Assembly: GCF_947179515.1 (NCBI RefSeq)
Contig: NC_067481.1
Location: 23,194,957-23,258,956, forward strand
Reading direction: 5' to 3'
DNA from: Apodemus sylvaticus
Taxonomy: Eukaryota > Chordata > Mammalia > Rodentia > Muridae
Length of the DNA stretch: 64,000 nucleotides
The notes under the pieces were generated by a model. That model had not been told where the DNA came from. It searched no databases and was given only the letters and a program-made list of their open reading frames with translations. The position numbers and the translations under genes were made by a program. Below are positions 1 through 11,432 of this stretch, one piece after another; positions within the stretch are counted from its first letter, which is position 1; every line of letters begins with the position of its first letter.

Positions 1-963
<963 letters not shown>

Positions 964-1210
964 GTGAAATTTTGTTTTAATTGGAAATAGATATTTTCAT
1001 ACAATATTTTCTGATTATGAGTTTCCTTTCCCCAATTCCTTCCAAATCCTCCCCAACTTCCTACCTACCCAAATTTATACCCTTTCTTTCTCTCTCTTAT
1101 TAAAATACAAGGAGGAATCTAACAAAGTAATACAAAAAAAAGATAAAATTAAAATTGTGTAACAGGATGGTAACAAAAAATGAGAAAAATATCCACAGAA
1201 CAAACACAAG

Positions 1211-1213
<3 letters not shown>

Positions 1214-1250
<37 letters not shown>
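1214..1250. repeat. (CA)n microsatellite
   Basis: An uninterrupted CA dinucleotide run inside the antisense LINE-1 3'-UTR region. The His-Thr and Cys-Val open frames across it are artefacts. Confidence 0.95.
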
Positions 1251-1253
<3 letters not shown>

Positions 1254-2588
1254 TTCCATAAAAACAGAAACTACAGTATACATGCAAAGACCTGTAAGGG
1301 GAAAAATAAAGAAAGAAATAAAAATGAAAATACTGCCTACACAAAGTATTTAGACAAGGAACCTTCAAAAATGCCACTGAGTTTGTTTTGTGTTTGTTAT
1401 CTACTGCTGGGTACAGGGCATGCCTTTAGGAGTGGTTTGTATACCCGGTGAACCCCATATGAGTTATATGACCCTGTAATTCCCACCTAGGAAACTGAGC
1501 TTTGTATAAAAAGAAGAGAGATAGCCCAGATACCTGTCACCTAATTTGTGTATCTAGCTCTGTTGCTAGTTATTAATTTTATTTTATACCAGGTGATTTT
1601 TAGATAGAATTATATAGTTCTATCTCTTCTGTTTAGTGGTTTCTTCTTTTAAAAGAAACCCAGTCATCAGGTTCTATGTTGACCCATTCTCATTAGTGTG
1701 GGTCTGTCCTAGAGGCTGTGAGATATTCCCATGTTCACGAAGAGACTTAGCATTATTTCATTGTGCTCAAAATCACTGGAATATCACATGTGGTACAAAT
1801 GCAGGTGAAGTGGGCAATTTGCTGGGTACTTTCCCCCATTCATTAATTAGTTTATTCACTTTTCATTCTAATTGCAGCCCCCCTCCTCTCATACCTCGCT
1901 TCACTCAGCCTCTTTCCTTTCTCCTCTAGGAAGGAGGAAGCCTTTCCGGGTACCACCCTGCTTTGGTGTTCTTCCAGTAACTACAGGACTGTCTCCCACT
2001 GAGGTCAGACAGGACAGTCCAGTTAGGGGAACAGGATCCACAGGTAGGCAACAGAGTCAGAAACACAGCCCCAGCTCTAGTTGTTAGGGGATCTGCATGA
2101 AGACCAAGCTGTACATTTGCTACATGTCTGCAGGGTACCTAGGTCCAGCCCATGTGTGCTCTTAGTTTTGGTGGTTCAGTCTCTGGGATCTCCCAAGGAT
2201 GCAGGTTAGTATACGCTGTTGTTCTTCTTCTAGAGTTTCTATCCTCTCTGAATCCCTCAGTCCTTCCCCAAACTCAAAATGGCCAACCAATGACTGGTCT
2301 GACTTCATCCCATGGGCAAGAACCAATCCCTGACACTATTAATGATACTCTGTTGTACTTGAATATAGGAGCTTAACATAACTGTCCTCTCAGGGGGACC
2401 ACCCAGCAGCTGACTGAAAGAGATGCAGAGATCCACAGCCAAGTGTTAGATACAGCTTGAGGGGTCTAAAAGCAGATTTTCAAGTCCAAAGGGTTCACTG
2501 GGATCACTTGTGGCCTTCTAAAAACTGCTGATATTCAGACTAGTTAAAAGTATTTGACAGTTTGTAATACTCTGCAGATGTCTCCATG

Positions 2589-2589
2589 C

Positions 2590-2613
<24 letters not shown>
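2589..2613. repeat. (TA)n microsatellite
   Basis: A pure TA run between two LINE-1-like segments of opposite orientation. Confidence 0.9.
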
Positions 2614-2622
<9 letters not shown>

Positions 2623-2960
2623 CCCAATTGGATCATTCCTAAGTTCCCTGTACTGCTTTATGTAGCATTGAGACATCGTCAGCTTTCCCCATCCATGTTT
2701 GCATATCTATTGGTATTGTTGTTGTTCAACTTATGTTCAACCATGCTGGTGAGACTCTACGAGTGGAGCTTCTGACATTACTAGGAGTCACAATCTCACA
2801 GTAAATTCCCTGATACCCTGGCTGTAACAGTGTTTCCACTCTCTCTTCAACAATGATCTCCCAGCCTTAGGTACAGGAGTTATGTTCTACATGTAACAGC
2901 TGGGACTGGGTTCTATGACTCCACTAGTAACCAAGAAATCTTCCTATGCATAGTCATGTG

Positions 2961-4180
2961 GAAGTAGAGATGTCCTTGTTACTGTGACAATCCAGAGAAA
3001 ACTTTCATCCAAGACATATACTTATTTAAATCCTTCACCTTTTCAAGTTCTACAAATATGAGAATATGAGAAAAAGCCTGTCGACTAAGTGTTGGATGAG
3101 CAAATTAATGTCATAAAAACATTACAAAGGCCCTGACCACTAAATGCTCCTAACCATTAAGTTTCTTAACATAATGGTGGTCTCACACTGTTACTCCCTA
3201 TCTGTCTGTTTCTAGACCAACAGAGGATAGCAGAGGGACCAAAGCACTGCTCATTTTTGAAACATAATTCATCTAGCTAATTGGATGGTTGCTCCTGACC
3301 TTTAAGCATTTACTGTGCTCTGTACCAGAGACATAAATATTTTATTCACATATGTGATATATGCATACATATATCATATGTATATCATACCTATTTCACT
3401 TATGTATTATGATATATAATCACAAAAATTACATATATACTTATATATGTATATATGTGAAAAATGAAATTAAGAAATGAGTCTAATCCTTCACTTGAAA
3501 CATGAAACTGGAGAATCTCAAGCTCAGAAATCCAGAGAGAGCAGGACAATTGGTTTAAATTATCATAAATGATAGTGCTACATGGTTATCAAATGTTAAA
3601 AAGTAAATCTTGGAAATATCAGCCTATGATTGCATAGCTTCTGTTAACCCAGGAGAGTTTGACAAAAATTGAGGGAATATTCCACAGGCCTGAGTTGAGA
3701 AACCTGAACTTTGTGAGACAATTGAGGTCTGTGACTCACAGTAAAGACAGGTCCCATAAATGACTAATAAAATTTTTCTGACAAAAATTGAGGGCATGGA
3801 TAAACATCAACATTTCCCCATTCAGGTTCCCACTTGGAAATTGGTGCAGAAAATGTCGGAGTCAGAGGAGGAAGACCTTTCTTTGTTCATGTCTATGGTC
3901 TTGGTGTGCAAATCCTTACTAACTACCTGACCCACTGTGAATGAGTTGTTGGAATGATGAGTCTTTATCCTCCAACATCACTAGAAACAATTTTGGGTCC
4001 TTAGTAACCATGATTATCTAAGGGCAGACAGTGGAGCCACCCAACATGAGACTGAATCATATAGTGACTAGACACACAGGGTCATGTGAGAGTTGGGAAA
4101 ATTAAGGCAAGAAAGACACTTAAGAGATGGTTCATTGATAGCTGGTGGTGACTCTTAACACAGGAAAAGAAACTGTTTTC
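2961..4180. other. Gene-free upstream region of the KRTAP4-type gene
   Basis: AT-rich sequence with a short TATATG-rich tract around 3345-3460. I see no open frame of interest, no recognisable repeat family and no similarity to the 5-kb units further right. Confidence 0.5.
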
Positions 4181-4260
4181 CATCTACCTTGATAATTTAG
4201 CCAGAAAATGCAACTTGCCTAATTTGATAACCACATGTTTATTAACACAAACAATAACAA

Positions 4261-4309
4261 GGAAAGAATGCTGCATGTGAGGACAGCAGCCTCTCAGCAG
4301 GGTATAAAA
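4261..4309 (+). promoter_or_regulatory. KRTAP4-type promoter: conserved block plus TATA box
   Basis: A GGAAAGAATGCTGCATGTGA-type block at 4261-4286 is followed by CTCTCAGCAGGG and TATAAAA at 4303-4309. The same block and spacing recur upstream of all nine micro-KRTAP genes, which argues for a shared regulatory origin. The TATA position predicts a start site near 4333 and a leader of about 60 nt before the ATG at 4395. The block contains an E-box-like CATGTG. Confidence 0.8.
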
Positions 4310-4394
4310 GGGGATGTGGGCAGGGAGACTCCCACTTTCAAACCTTCCAACCCACCTTCTTGTAAACCCACCCAGAACCTCCACCTCCAACACC

Positions 4395-4997
4395 ATGGTC
4401 AACTCCTGTTGTGGCTCTGTCTGCTCTGAGGAGGGCTGTGGCCAAGGCTGCTGCCAGCCCAGCTGCTGCCAGACCACCTGCTGCAGGCCCACCTGCTGCC
4501 GCCCCAGCTGTTGTGTGTCCAGCTGCTGCAGACCCAGCTGCTGTGTGTCCAGCTGCTGCAGGCCCCAGTGCTGCCAGTCTGTATGCTGCCAGCCCACTTG
4601 CTGTCGTCCTAGCTGCTGCATTTCCAGCTGCTGTCGCCCCAGCTGCTGCATTTCTAGCTGCTGTAGGCCTTCCTGTTGCCGCCCCAGCTGCTGTGTGTCC
4701 AGCTGCTGCAGGCCCTCTTGCTGCATCTCCAGCTGCTGCCGCCCCTGCTGTGGCAGTTCTAGCTGCTGTGGATCCAGTTGCTGCCGCCCCACCTGCTGCA
4801 TTTCTAGCTGCTGCAGGCCTTCTTGCTGCAGACCCAGCTGTTGCATTTCTAGCTGCTGTAGGCCTTCCTGCTGCCACCCCAGCTGCTGTGTTTCCAGTTG
4901 CTGCAGGCCCCAGTGCTGCATCTCTAGCTGCTGCCGCCCCATCTGTTGCCAGACCACCTGCTGCCGCCCAGCATGCTCTAGTTGCTCTTGCTGCTGA
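4395..4997 (+). CDS. Keratin-associated protein 4-type, ultra-high-sulfur (200 aa)
   Basis: A single-exon gene for a hair-shaft matrix protein. KRTAP4 proteins crosslink keratin intermediate filaments by disulfides in the differentiating hair cortex and cuticle (family knowledge). The N-terminus MVNSCCGSVCSEEGCGQGCC is the KRTAP4 signature. Residues 21-192 are almost entirely pentapeptides of the form CCRPS, CCVSS, CCISS, CCQTT and CCRPQ, with a small irregularity at 116-130 (RPCC-GSSSCC-GSSCC). By my count 78 of 200 residues are Cys. The frame is open upstream to 4314, but that lies only 5 nt past the TATA box, so the ATG at 4395 is the start. There is no signal peptide or intron. The exact paralogue number cannot be assigned from sequence alone. 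Confidence 0.93.
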   Translation: MVNSCCGSVCSEEGCGQGCCQPSCCQTTCCRPTCCRPSCCVSSCCRPSCCVSSCCRPQCCQSVCCQPTCCRPSCCISSCCRPSCCISSCCRPSCCRPSCCVSSCCRPSCCISSCCRPCCGSSSCCGSSCCRPTCCISSCCRPSCCRPSCCISSCCRPSCCHPSCCVSSCCRPQCCISSCCRPICCQTTCCRPACSSCSCC

Positions 4998-5267
4998 GCA
5001 CTGTCACCCAGAGTCTCCTGCTCTTCATCATCCTCCACTTGTGATGTAGACCGTTTGTGAGCTGAAGATTCCAATCAAAGCCCCTGTTCCAAGTGAGAAT
5101 GATTCTGGCCTCCAAATCTCCTCATTGCCACTGGCCTTCTGAGTATCTCTTTAAAACATGAAAAAAAGTTTGTGTCTTCTCTGACATTTGTGAACTCTCA
5201 CTTTATCCCAATAGAATACTTTGTTGTCTGCCATACTTTTAAAAATGGAGATTTTTCTTATGTGTGA

Positions 5268-5273
5268 AATAAA
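5268..5273 (+). promoter_or_regulatory. Poly(A) signal AATAAA of the KRTAP4-type gene
   Basis: AATAAA lies 271 nt after the stop codon, giving a 3' UTR of normal KRTAP length. Confidence 0.75.
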
Positions 5274-5874
5274 TATATAATTGTAGTTATGCAAATATAA
5301 AGAGACCACGTTTCCTTGTTTCAATTGTCCCCATCTCTGAATTTCTACTTATCCCATCTATAAATATCGAATGAAATACAGCCGGTAATTTCTAGTATCT
5401 CCACATTGTACCCTGTTTCCACTCTATCTTCCTCCCAATCCAGGAAGATGATGCCACGCACTTATAAACTCCACTCCTTATGACTTTCTCTGATAAGAGG
5501 GTTGGTTTAAAAAGGAGTGTCAAAGTCTCTAGGCAGAGCACTCAAGCTGGGAGAGGGTGGGTGAGTACATATTCTTTTTCCCTTCCCCTCGAAGGGAAGA
5601 GTGTGTCCTCCCAATGTCCCAGAGGTCTTGAGTAGCTTGGGCCACTGGTACCTCCTGGGGTGTCCTGCCTACTTTATCTCTTTCTCTACTGGCTTCCTTC
5701 CTCCTTGTCTTCAATGACTTCTCTAATTCCCTATGTCATGCTCTTGGATTATTTCTCACATGAGTAACTTTATAACCTTCAGCATTGTGTCATCTAATGA
5801 GAACATGCATTCCAAGACCCTCCTGCTAATCGCAGTTTTGCTGCCATTCCACACAATATGGAGATCCATGTGTT
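5274..5874. other. Gene-free interval
   Basis: No supported gene and no recognised repeat. A short antisense open frame near 5529-5714 has no recognisable features. Confidence 0.45.
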
Positions 5875-6219
5875 CTCGTTTGGTTTCAGTTTCTATGATA
5901 AATACCATATCCCAAGTCAATTGGGGAGGAAAGAATTTATTTCAGCTTACAGTTCAAGTCCATCACAGAAGGAAGCCGAGACAGGAACCTAGAAACAAGA
6001 ACTAACAGAGACCCCAGAATAATTTTACCCCACTGGCTTGCTTTGCTTTCTTATACAACATTGAGCCACCTTTTCAGGTGCAGCACCACCCATTTCCACA
6101 TAACTCATTAATCAAGAAAATGCTTCACACACGTGTCCATAAGCTAATCCAATGGAGGCAAGTCCCCAGTTGAGGTTCCCTCTAGTTTGTGTCAAGTGGA
6201 CAAAAGTTAAGCAGCACAG
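5875..6219. repeat. Diverged rodent interspersed repeat, related to the one at 34.7 kb
   Basis: This segment shares the order of motifs with the element at 34732-35128: 'tttctatgataaatacc', 'aattggggaggaaagaattt', 'ttcagcttaca', 'ctggcttgcttt', and an ending 'gtcaagtggacaaaa'. It is clearly older. I cannot name the family with confidence. It resembles a common rodent LTR-type repeat. Confidence 0.5.
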
Positions 6220-6410
6220 TATGGTTTAAAGTCAACTTTCGATTTGCTGACTGGTGAAATGGTACATGTTGGTCATATGCTCTTGTGTCTTCCTTTCATT
6301 TTATTTTGCACTATTTTTGGTTATACCAGATGTCTTTGAGATTTTTTTTTACTTTTAGTTCTCAGTAAGGACATTACTGTACAGTCCTACTAAAAATATA
6401 CTTTGGTGCC

Positions 6411-6722
6411 TGTCTTAGGGGTTTACTGCTGTAAACAACACCACGACTAAGGCAAGTCTTATAAAGGACAATATTTAATTGGGACTGGCTTACAGGTTCA
6501 GTCCATTATCATCAAGGTGGGAGCATGGCAGTATTCAGGCAGGGATGATACAGGAGAAGATGAGAGTTCTACATCTTCATCTGAAGGCTACTAGCAGAAC
6601 ACTCATTTCCAGGCAACTAGGACTAGGGTATTAAAGCCCACACCCACAATGACACACTCCAACAAGGCCACAACTCCTAATAGTGCCACTCCCTGGCCCA
6701 AGCATATATATAAGCCATCACA
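6411..6722. repeat. LTR-like direct repeat, left copy
   Basis: 312 bp. It shares with the right copy the tracts 'aaggcaagtcttataaagga', 'ggttcagtccattatcatca' and 'gggtattaaagcccacaccc'. Confidence 0.7.
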
Positions 6723-7823
6723 TTCCACTCCTTGGCTCCCATAGGCTTGTTCAAACATATGCATCTATGGGGGCCATACCTAACATAACATAATGCCAAA
6801 TACATTTAGTTCAGCTTCCAGAGACCCCATAGTCTATAGCAATCTCAACAATGTTAGGAGTCCAAAGTTCAAGGTCTCTTTTGAGATTCATTCAATCACT
6901 TAACTGTAATCCCCAAAGTAAGGCAGGAAACCAGATGGGCAAACTCCAAACTCTACATCTCCATGTCTGATCTCAAAGTGGTCTTCAGATCTCCCAACTC
7001 CTTTTCATCTTTGTGGATGGAAACAAACTTCCTTCCCCTGGGCTGTTTCCACTCTCAGTTTGCAGCTTTTCTCAGCAGATAGCCCACAACTCTGGCATCT
7101 CAAACATCTTGGGGTCTCCAAGGCAACTTCCATGTTACATCTTCTTGTACATGATCTGGGCTTTTCCAGCTGTGCTCTCTGTAGCACTCTAGGCTCAGGT
7201 TGGTCCACTCCACTGTTGATGCTGTTCTTGGTGATCATCCTATGGTACTAGCATCTCCAATACACTGGGGTCTTCCATTGTAACTGGGCTTCACCAATAG
7301 CCTCCATAGGCTCTCTTCATAGTGTCAAAATTCAAATCCTTTTGCATGACTCCTTCCCGGGCCTGGGCAGTCAATTGCAACAGAGGCTACACCTTTACCA
7401 ATGGCCTTCCATGACTTCTTACAGTGCCAAGCATTAGCTGCTCTTCATTACCCCTTATGCCTTCAAAACCAGTACCACCTGAGTGAATCTTACACATCAA
7501 CAAGTACAGCTGCAGCACAAGGTACACCCGGGCTATCTCTAGAACACAGCTTCTTTGTGCTCTCAGAAAACACTTCTCAGAATTCACTTCAGTGATGCTG
7601 GTCTCTTCTTAATCACCACTAATTTCTTAGTTCCAGCTAACCAGCATCAATTGTCCCAGTAGTCCCTTCTATTCTGGACTCTTAACACCAGAGTCAGTGG
7701 CCAAAACTGCCATGTTCTGCATTCTACTACTTTCCAAATACAAAGTCCCCAGATCCACATTCTTCCAAACAAAAGCATAGTCAGGCCTATCATAGCAATA
7801 CTCCAGTCCTTGGTATTAACTTC

Positions 7824-8146
7824 TGTCTTAGTGTTTTACTGCTGTAAACAGACACCATGACCAAGGCAAGTCTTATAAAGGACAACATATAATTGGGGCT
7901 AGCTTACAGGTTCAGAGGTTCAGTCCATTATCATCAAGGTGAGAGCATAGCAGCATCCAGGCAGGCACAGTATAGGAGGAGCTGAGAGTTCTACGTCTTC
8001 ATCTGAAGGTTGCTAGCAGAATACTCATTTCTGGGCAGATAGTACTAGGGTATTAAAGCCCACACCCACAGTGACACAACTACGTCAACAAGGCCACACC
8101 TCTTAATAGTGCCATTCCCTGGCCCAAGCATATACAAACTGTCACA
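7824..8146. repeat. LTR-like direct repeat, right copy
   Basis: 323 bp, in the same orientation as the left copy. It carries a small local duplication of 'gttcag' near 7910-7920 that the left copy lacks. Confidence 0.7.
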
Positions 8147-8298
8147 GTGTCACATATTCATACATGAAGAGATATTGTTTTTATTTGTGTTTACCACATC
8201 TGTCCCCACATGACCTACTCTAATAATTCCCCTTCTCTTTCCTATTTTCAAACTGTATATTTTTAAATTTCAAATATCTTCCCTTTTGTGTGTGTGGA

Positions 8299-8388
<90 letters not shown>
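8299..8388. repeat. Compound (AT)n(GT)n(GA)n microsatellite
   Basis: Three consecutive dinucleotide tracts: AT (8299-8314), GT (8315-8340) and GA (8341-8388). The long Ser-Leu antisense frame over it is spurious. Confidence 0.95.
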
Positions 8389-8394
<6 letters not shown>

Positions 8395-8399
8395 CAGTG

Positions 8400-8690
8400 T
8401 GTGAGAGAGAGAGATACACGAGACAACATCTGATACTTGAATTTTTGAATATGGTTACTTTTGCTTAACACAATAAGCTCTAATTCCATCCATTTTTCTT
8501 CATAGTTATATTCTTAATAGTTGGTTAATCCCCCACTGTGTATACTTATTACACTGCATGTGTCCATTTGTACATAGATAGATGCCTACTGATTCCACAA
8601 TCATGTTGTTGGCAGTGCTACAAAAGCCAGCAGCAGTCAGGTATCTATTTGGTATAATACCATTTATTCCTTTAGGCACAAACCCAAAAG
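8400..8690 (-). repeat. Probable old antisense LINE-1 3' fragment
   Basis: The stretch around 8480-8600 ('taattccatccatttttctt', then 'ctgtgtatac', then 'tagatagatgcctactgatt') matches the layout of an antisense L1 ORF2 3' end. It is strongly diverged and boundaries are uncertain. Confidence 0.4.
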
Positions 8691-10400
8691 TAGTAGCTTC
8701 TCTGGCAGTGTTAGAAGAAACTCAACATTTATTTTTCTAGCGACTGCAAAATTTCATTTTCTTATGAACTATATAAGCACAATGGTGCTTCAGCTTCTTA
8801 TCTTCCATGCTTTATAGTTTTAGCTTTGAAGTAATGGTAACATTTGATGTTAATGTTACATAATAATCCTTTTCACCATCACATTATCATGCTCATATGG
8901 AAACCATTTTGCATTTATCCATTTGTTTTAAACGCTTGTCCCTCTTGTCATCCAAACCAAGTTATGAATGTTGAAAAAACTACTATTATTACCAGATACT
9001 TTAAAAGTATCTATAGAACCTGCTTCACACCTGTATCCAAGACCTCCAAATCCAGAGAACTGGATTTACATAAAAATTTACATAGAGGATTTACACAAAA
9101 AGAGCACATGTATTCCCTGATCATGGAGAGAGCAGCTCAGAACATTCACTCATCATTGAATTTTAGTGTTAAGTGCAGTCTACTTAACACATCAGGAATA
9201 CCTAAGGAGGGGAACACATCAAGGTTTGAGTTAGTGTGTCTGGAAATCACAACCAGTGATCCCTCTGCCTCTCATGCTTTTATCTTCCTAATGGGTACAT
9301 GCATGTATACGAACACAGTTGAATGCAGATACCTAGTTAATGTAAAAGTTAAGGAGGTATTTGTTATAGAGAGTTAAATACAGTTTGAGACACAGTTAAG
9401 GGTCCTGTGAACATAACTCACGTCCTCTAGACTACGAGAAAAAACTTTTAAAGAACTTAGCCATCTACCCAGGCCCAAAACATGCCCATGTCAAGTGCCC
9501 TTCAACAAGGGCTTCAGGAGATGATGACATAATACTGCAGTTATCACTTCAGTTTGGTTGCAGAGTATGAGGTATTGTATCAGAAACTATAACCAGAACT
9601 TCACTTCCATATATATTGTCTGTAAATAAGATTTTTTAATGAGAGTTACACACAAAGGATTCCAAAACTCCAGATCAAATATTTTACAGCTCCTGTTCAG
9701 TGATACTGTTCAACAGACTTCAAAGTTAAAAGGACAGAATGATTCCCAGATCCAATCTCAATTCATGGGGAAAAAGTATCTGATTAACGCTTTTCATTAA
9801 TGTATATGTCTTATGGAAATCAGTTTTGTCTCTTGTTTGAAGATAATGTAGGTCAAAGAGAATGACCTAGTTTCTCTAGACTGTATTTTTCAATACAGTA
9901 GAGTGAGCAGTGCCTTGATTCTTTCTCAGATTATGTGTCATCCTATACAGCCAATAAAAAGTACATTAAACACCAGAGCTGATTGATTATCATATCTGAT
10001 TAAAATAATGCCCACAGAATCATGGCTCAATAGACATTTCCTTGATATCCTATGGAGATGCTTTGTGAACTAGAGAAAATGTAGCAAAGCCTCAAGGAAA
10101 CTCAGTTTAAAAAGCTGTAGGTTCTACATACTGAAAGTACACACCTTCAGCCGCTTCTTCAAGGGACTAAAGGATTTATTTGAAATTCCTTTTTCCATCT
10201 CTCAATCTGCAGAGTGAGAATTTATACTGACCCAGATTGGATAACTTGCAAATGATGCCCTGTGGAAATCCATGGTAGTCTATCATGATGCTTCACTTTG
10301 GTGGAGGTCAATAATTAAAAGATATCATGTGTATTCTTTATACTATAGTCCTGCCATTACAATTATGAAGCAAAGCTGTGCTGAAAACAATTTGGACTAA
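8691..10400. other. Gene-free interval left of the tandem array
   Basis: A 177-codon plus-strand open frame (8844-9377) has no recognisable domain, start context or relatives in the window, and I do not call it a gene. Similarity to the repeated units begins only near 10.4 kb, so this is the left edge of the array. Confidence 0.5.
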
Positions 10401-10741
10401 GAGCAGGCATCTAGGTCAGGACAAGACATTAAGACCTCTGAGTCCTCACGCCTTTCACAATCACACTCTCTGTTCCCACCTGACCATTACATGTGAGCCA
10501 CCAGACTAATGAGACCTGAGACTCCAGAAGGGAGGCAAGTTATGCAACAAGACCAATCTTGTAACACAGTCTACGAGCCCAGAAAACATCAGGAGACTGC
10601 TTACTTGGAAACAAATGACACAGGAAAGCACGCACTTACCATAAACCTCAGCTGACAGTAACACTGATTCCTCACTCATCACAAATAGCAACCCATGATT
10701 GGCATTCACCATGATACTAACTCTGGAGGAGAATCTGGTCT

Positions 10742-10825
10742 CTTTTGATAATTTATTTACTCACAATCCATCAGGAGGAAGGAATGCTGTACATGAGGAC
10801 AGTGTCCTCTCAGCAGGGTATAAAA
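10742..10825 (+). promoter_or_regulatory. Micro-KRTAP promoter, copy 1
   Basis: TTTTGATAATTTATTTACTCACAA is followed by GGAAGGAATGCTGTACATGAGGAC and TATAAAA at 10819-10825. In this copy the E-box-like CACATG has become TACATG. Confidence 0.75.
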
Positions 10826-10902
10826 GCACACCTGGGCAGAGAGGCTTCCAAAACTCAAGCCACCTTCTTACAAACCAGACCCATCCTCCAGCTTCTGACA
10901 CC

Positions 10903-11055
10903 ATGCAGTGTTGTTGTGGCCCATGCTGCTGCCAGCCATGCTGTTGCCAGCCACACTGCTGCCAGACCACCTGCTGCAGGACCACCTGCTGCCGCCCCTG
11001 CTGCTGCCATCCCTGCTGCTGTGGGTCCAACTGCTGCCAGTCTGGCTGCTGCTAG
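10903..11055 (+). CDS. Micro ultra-high-sulfur keratin-associated protein, copy 1 (50 aa)
   Basis: A single-exon gene 84 nt after its TATA box. The product starts MQCCCGPCCCQP and has three CCC blocks, then CCQTTCC-RTTCC, two more CCC blocks (RPCCCHPCCC) and GSNCCQSGCC. I count 25 Cys in 50 residues. His18 replaces a Cys and His36 replaces the Gln of most paralogues. The upstream in-frame extension runs through the TATA box, so the ATG at 10903 is chosen. The 5' leader resembles that of the 200-aa KRTAP4-type gene, so a derived KRTAP4-like hair matrix role is likely but inferred. It is much shorter than typical KRTAPs. After the TAG the frame continues for nine Cys-rich codons to a TGA. Confidence 0.78.
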   Translation: MQCCCGPCCCQPCCCQPHCCQTTCCRTTCCRPCCCHPCCCGSNCCQSGCC

Positions 11056-11252
11056 ACCACCTGCTGCAACAACAGCTGCCATTGACAAACCTGTTCCTGC
11101 CCAACCTGATCTCACAGGTCTTGCTCTGGAGCATGCTCACCCACTCTTGTCCCCTAGAGCATCAAATAGACCTCATGTAGGTCACTATACCCAAGACCTT
11201 AAACCTTAAAGGCCATTCCAAAGAGTCTGCTCCAATTGATACTACTTTGGTT

Positions 11253-11254
<2 letters not shown>

Positions 11255-11286
<32 letters not shown>
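11255..11286. repeat. (AT)n microsatellite in the 3' UTR of micro-KRTAP copy 1
   Basis: About 32 bp of pure AT between stop codon and poly(A) signal. The other eight micro-KRTAP 3' UTRs lack it. Confidence 0.9.
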
Positions 11287-11288
<2 letters not shown>

Positions 11289-11426
11289 TTTCCCACACCT
11301 TGCTTCCCTTCTCTGAAAATTACACATTCCCAAACCTTTCTCTGTACTCAGGAACTCTCATTTGAGAACTATAAATCCTTGGGACTTTTGCTATGTCTTT
11401 GAAAACTTGGGATTTGCCCCTATATA

Positions 11427-11432
11427 AATAAA
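11427..11432 (+). promoter_or_regulatory. Poly(A) signal, micro-KRTAP copy 1
   Basis: AATAAATGTG, 372 nt after the stop. The same TATAAATAAATGTGA-like context recurs after the other copies. Confidence 0.75.

Larger units (their letters stand above)
964..2960 (-). mobile_element. Old LINE-1 (Lx-like) 3'-UTR mosaic with an inverted segment
   Basis: From memory of rodent L1 3' ends, 964-1500 and about 1870-2275 look like antisense 3'-UTR sequence (for example the tract ending near 2130 that reads as 'gaccaagctgtacatttgc'). About 2276-2540 reads as L1 3'-UTR in the plus direction (from 'gggcaagaaccaatccctg'). About 2600-2960 is antisense again. The order suggests an element in minus orientation with a 5' inversion, or nested fragments. 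No intact L1 frame is present. The family name is a best guess and boundaries are approximate. Confidence 0.6.
6411..8146. mobile_element. LTR-retrotransposon-like element, non-coding internal region
   Basis: Two direct repeats, 6411-6722 and 7824-8146, bracket about 1.1 kb. Both begin TGTCTTAG and end CACA, fitting the TG...CA ends of LTRs. The flanks GTGCC (before) and GTGTC (after) could be a 5-bp target duplication with one change. The internal region (6723-7823) has only short, broken open frames and no retroviral gene I recognise, so this would be a non-autonomous or decayed element. The class call is inferred from structure. Confidence 0.6.

Noticed and set aside
4314..4394. In-frame upstream extension of the KRTAP4-type frame
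   Set aside because: It begins only 5 nt after the TATA box, upstream of any plausible transcription start, and the KRTAP4 N-terminal signature begins at 4395.
4184..5074. 296-codon antisense Gln/Leu-rich frame over the KRTAP4-type gene, plus Ala-rich frames in other registers
   Set aside because: These are forced by the repeated TGCTGC codons of the real gene. They extend past the TATA box and have no domain of their own.
7005..7595. Several 60-77-codon frames inside the LTR-like element
   Set aside because: They are short, on both strands, and show no retroviral motifs.
8220..8489. Antisense Ser-Leu/His-Thr frame
   Set aside because: It is a translation of the GT/GA microsatellite.
8844..9377. 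177-codon plus-strand open frame
   Set aside because: No recognisable domain, no repeated copy in the array, AT-rich composition and no promoter or poly(A) context. Chance is the simplest explanation.
10699..10902. 68-codon in-frame upstream extension of micro-gene copy 1
   Set aside because: It spans the promoter and TATA box and is not preserved in the paralogues.
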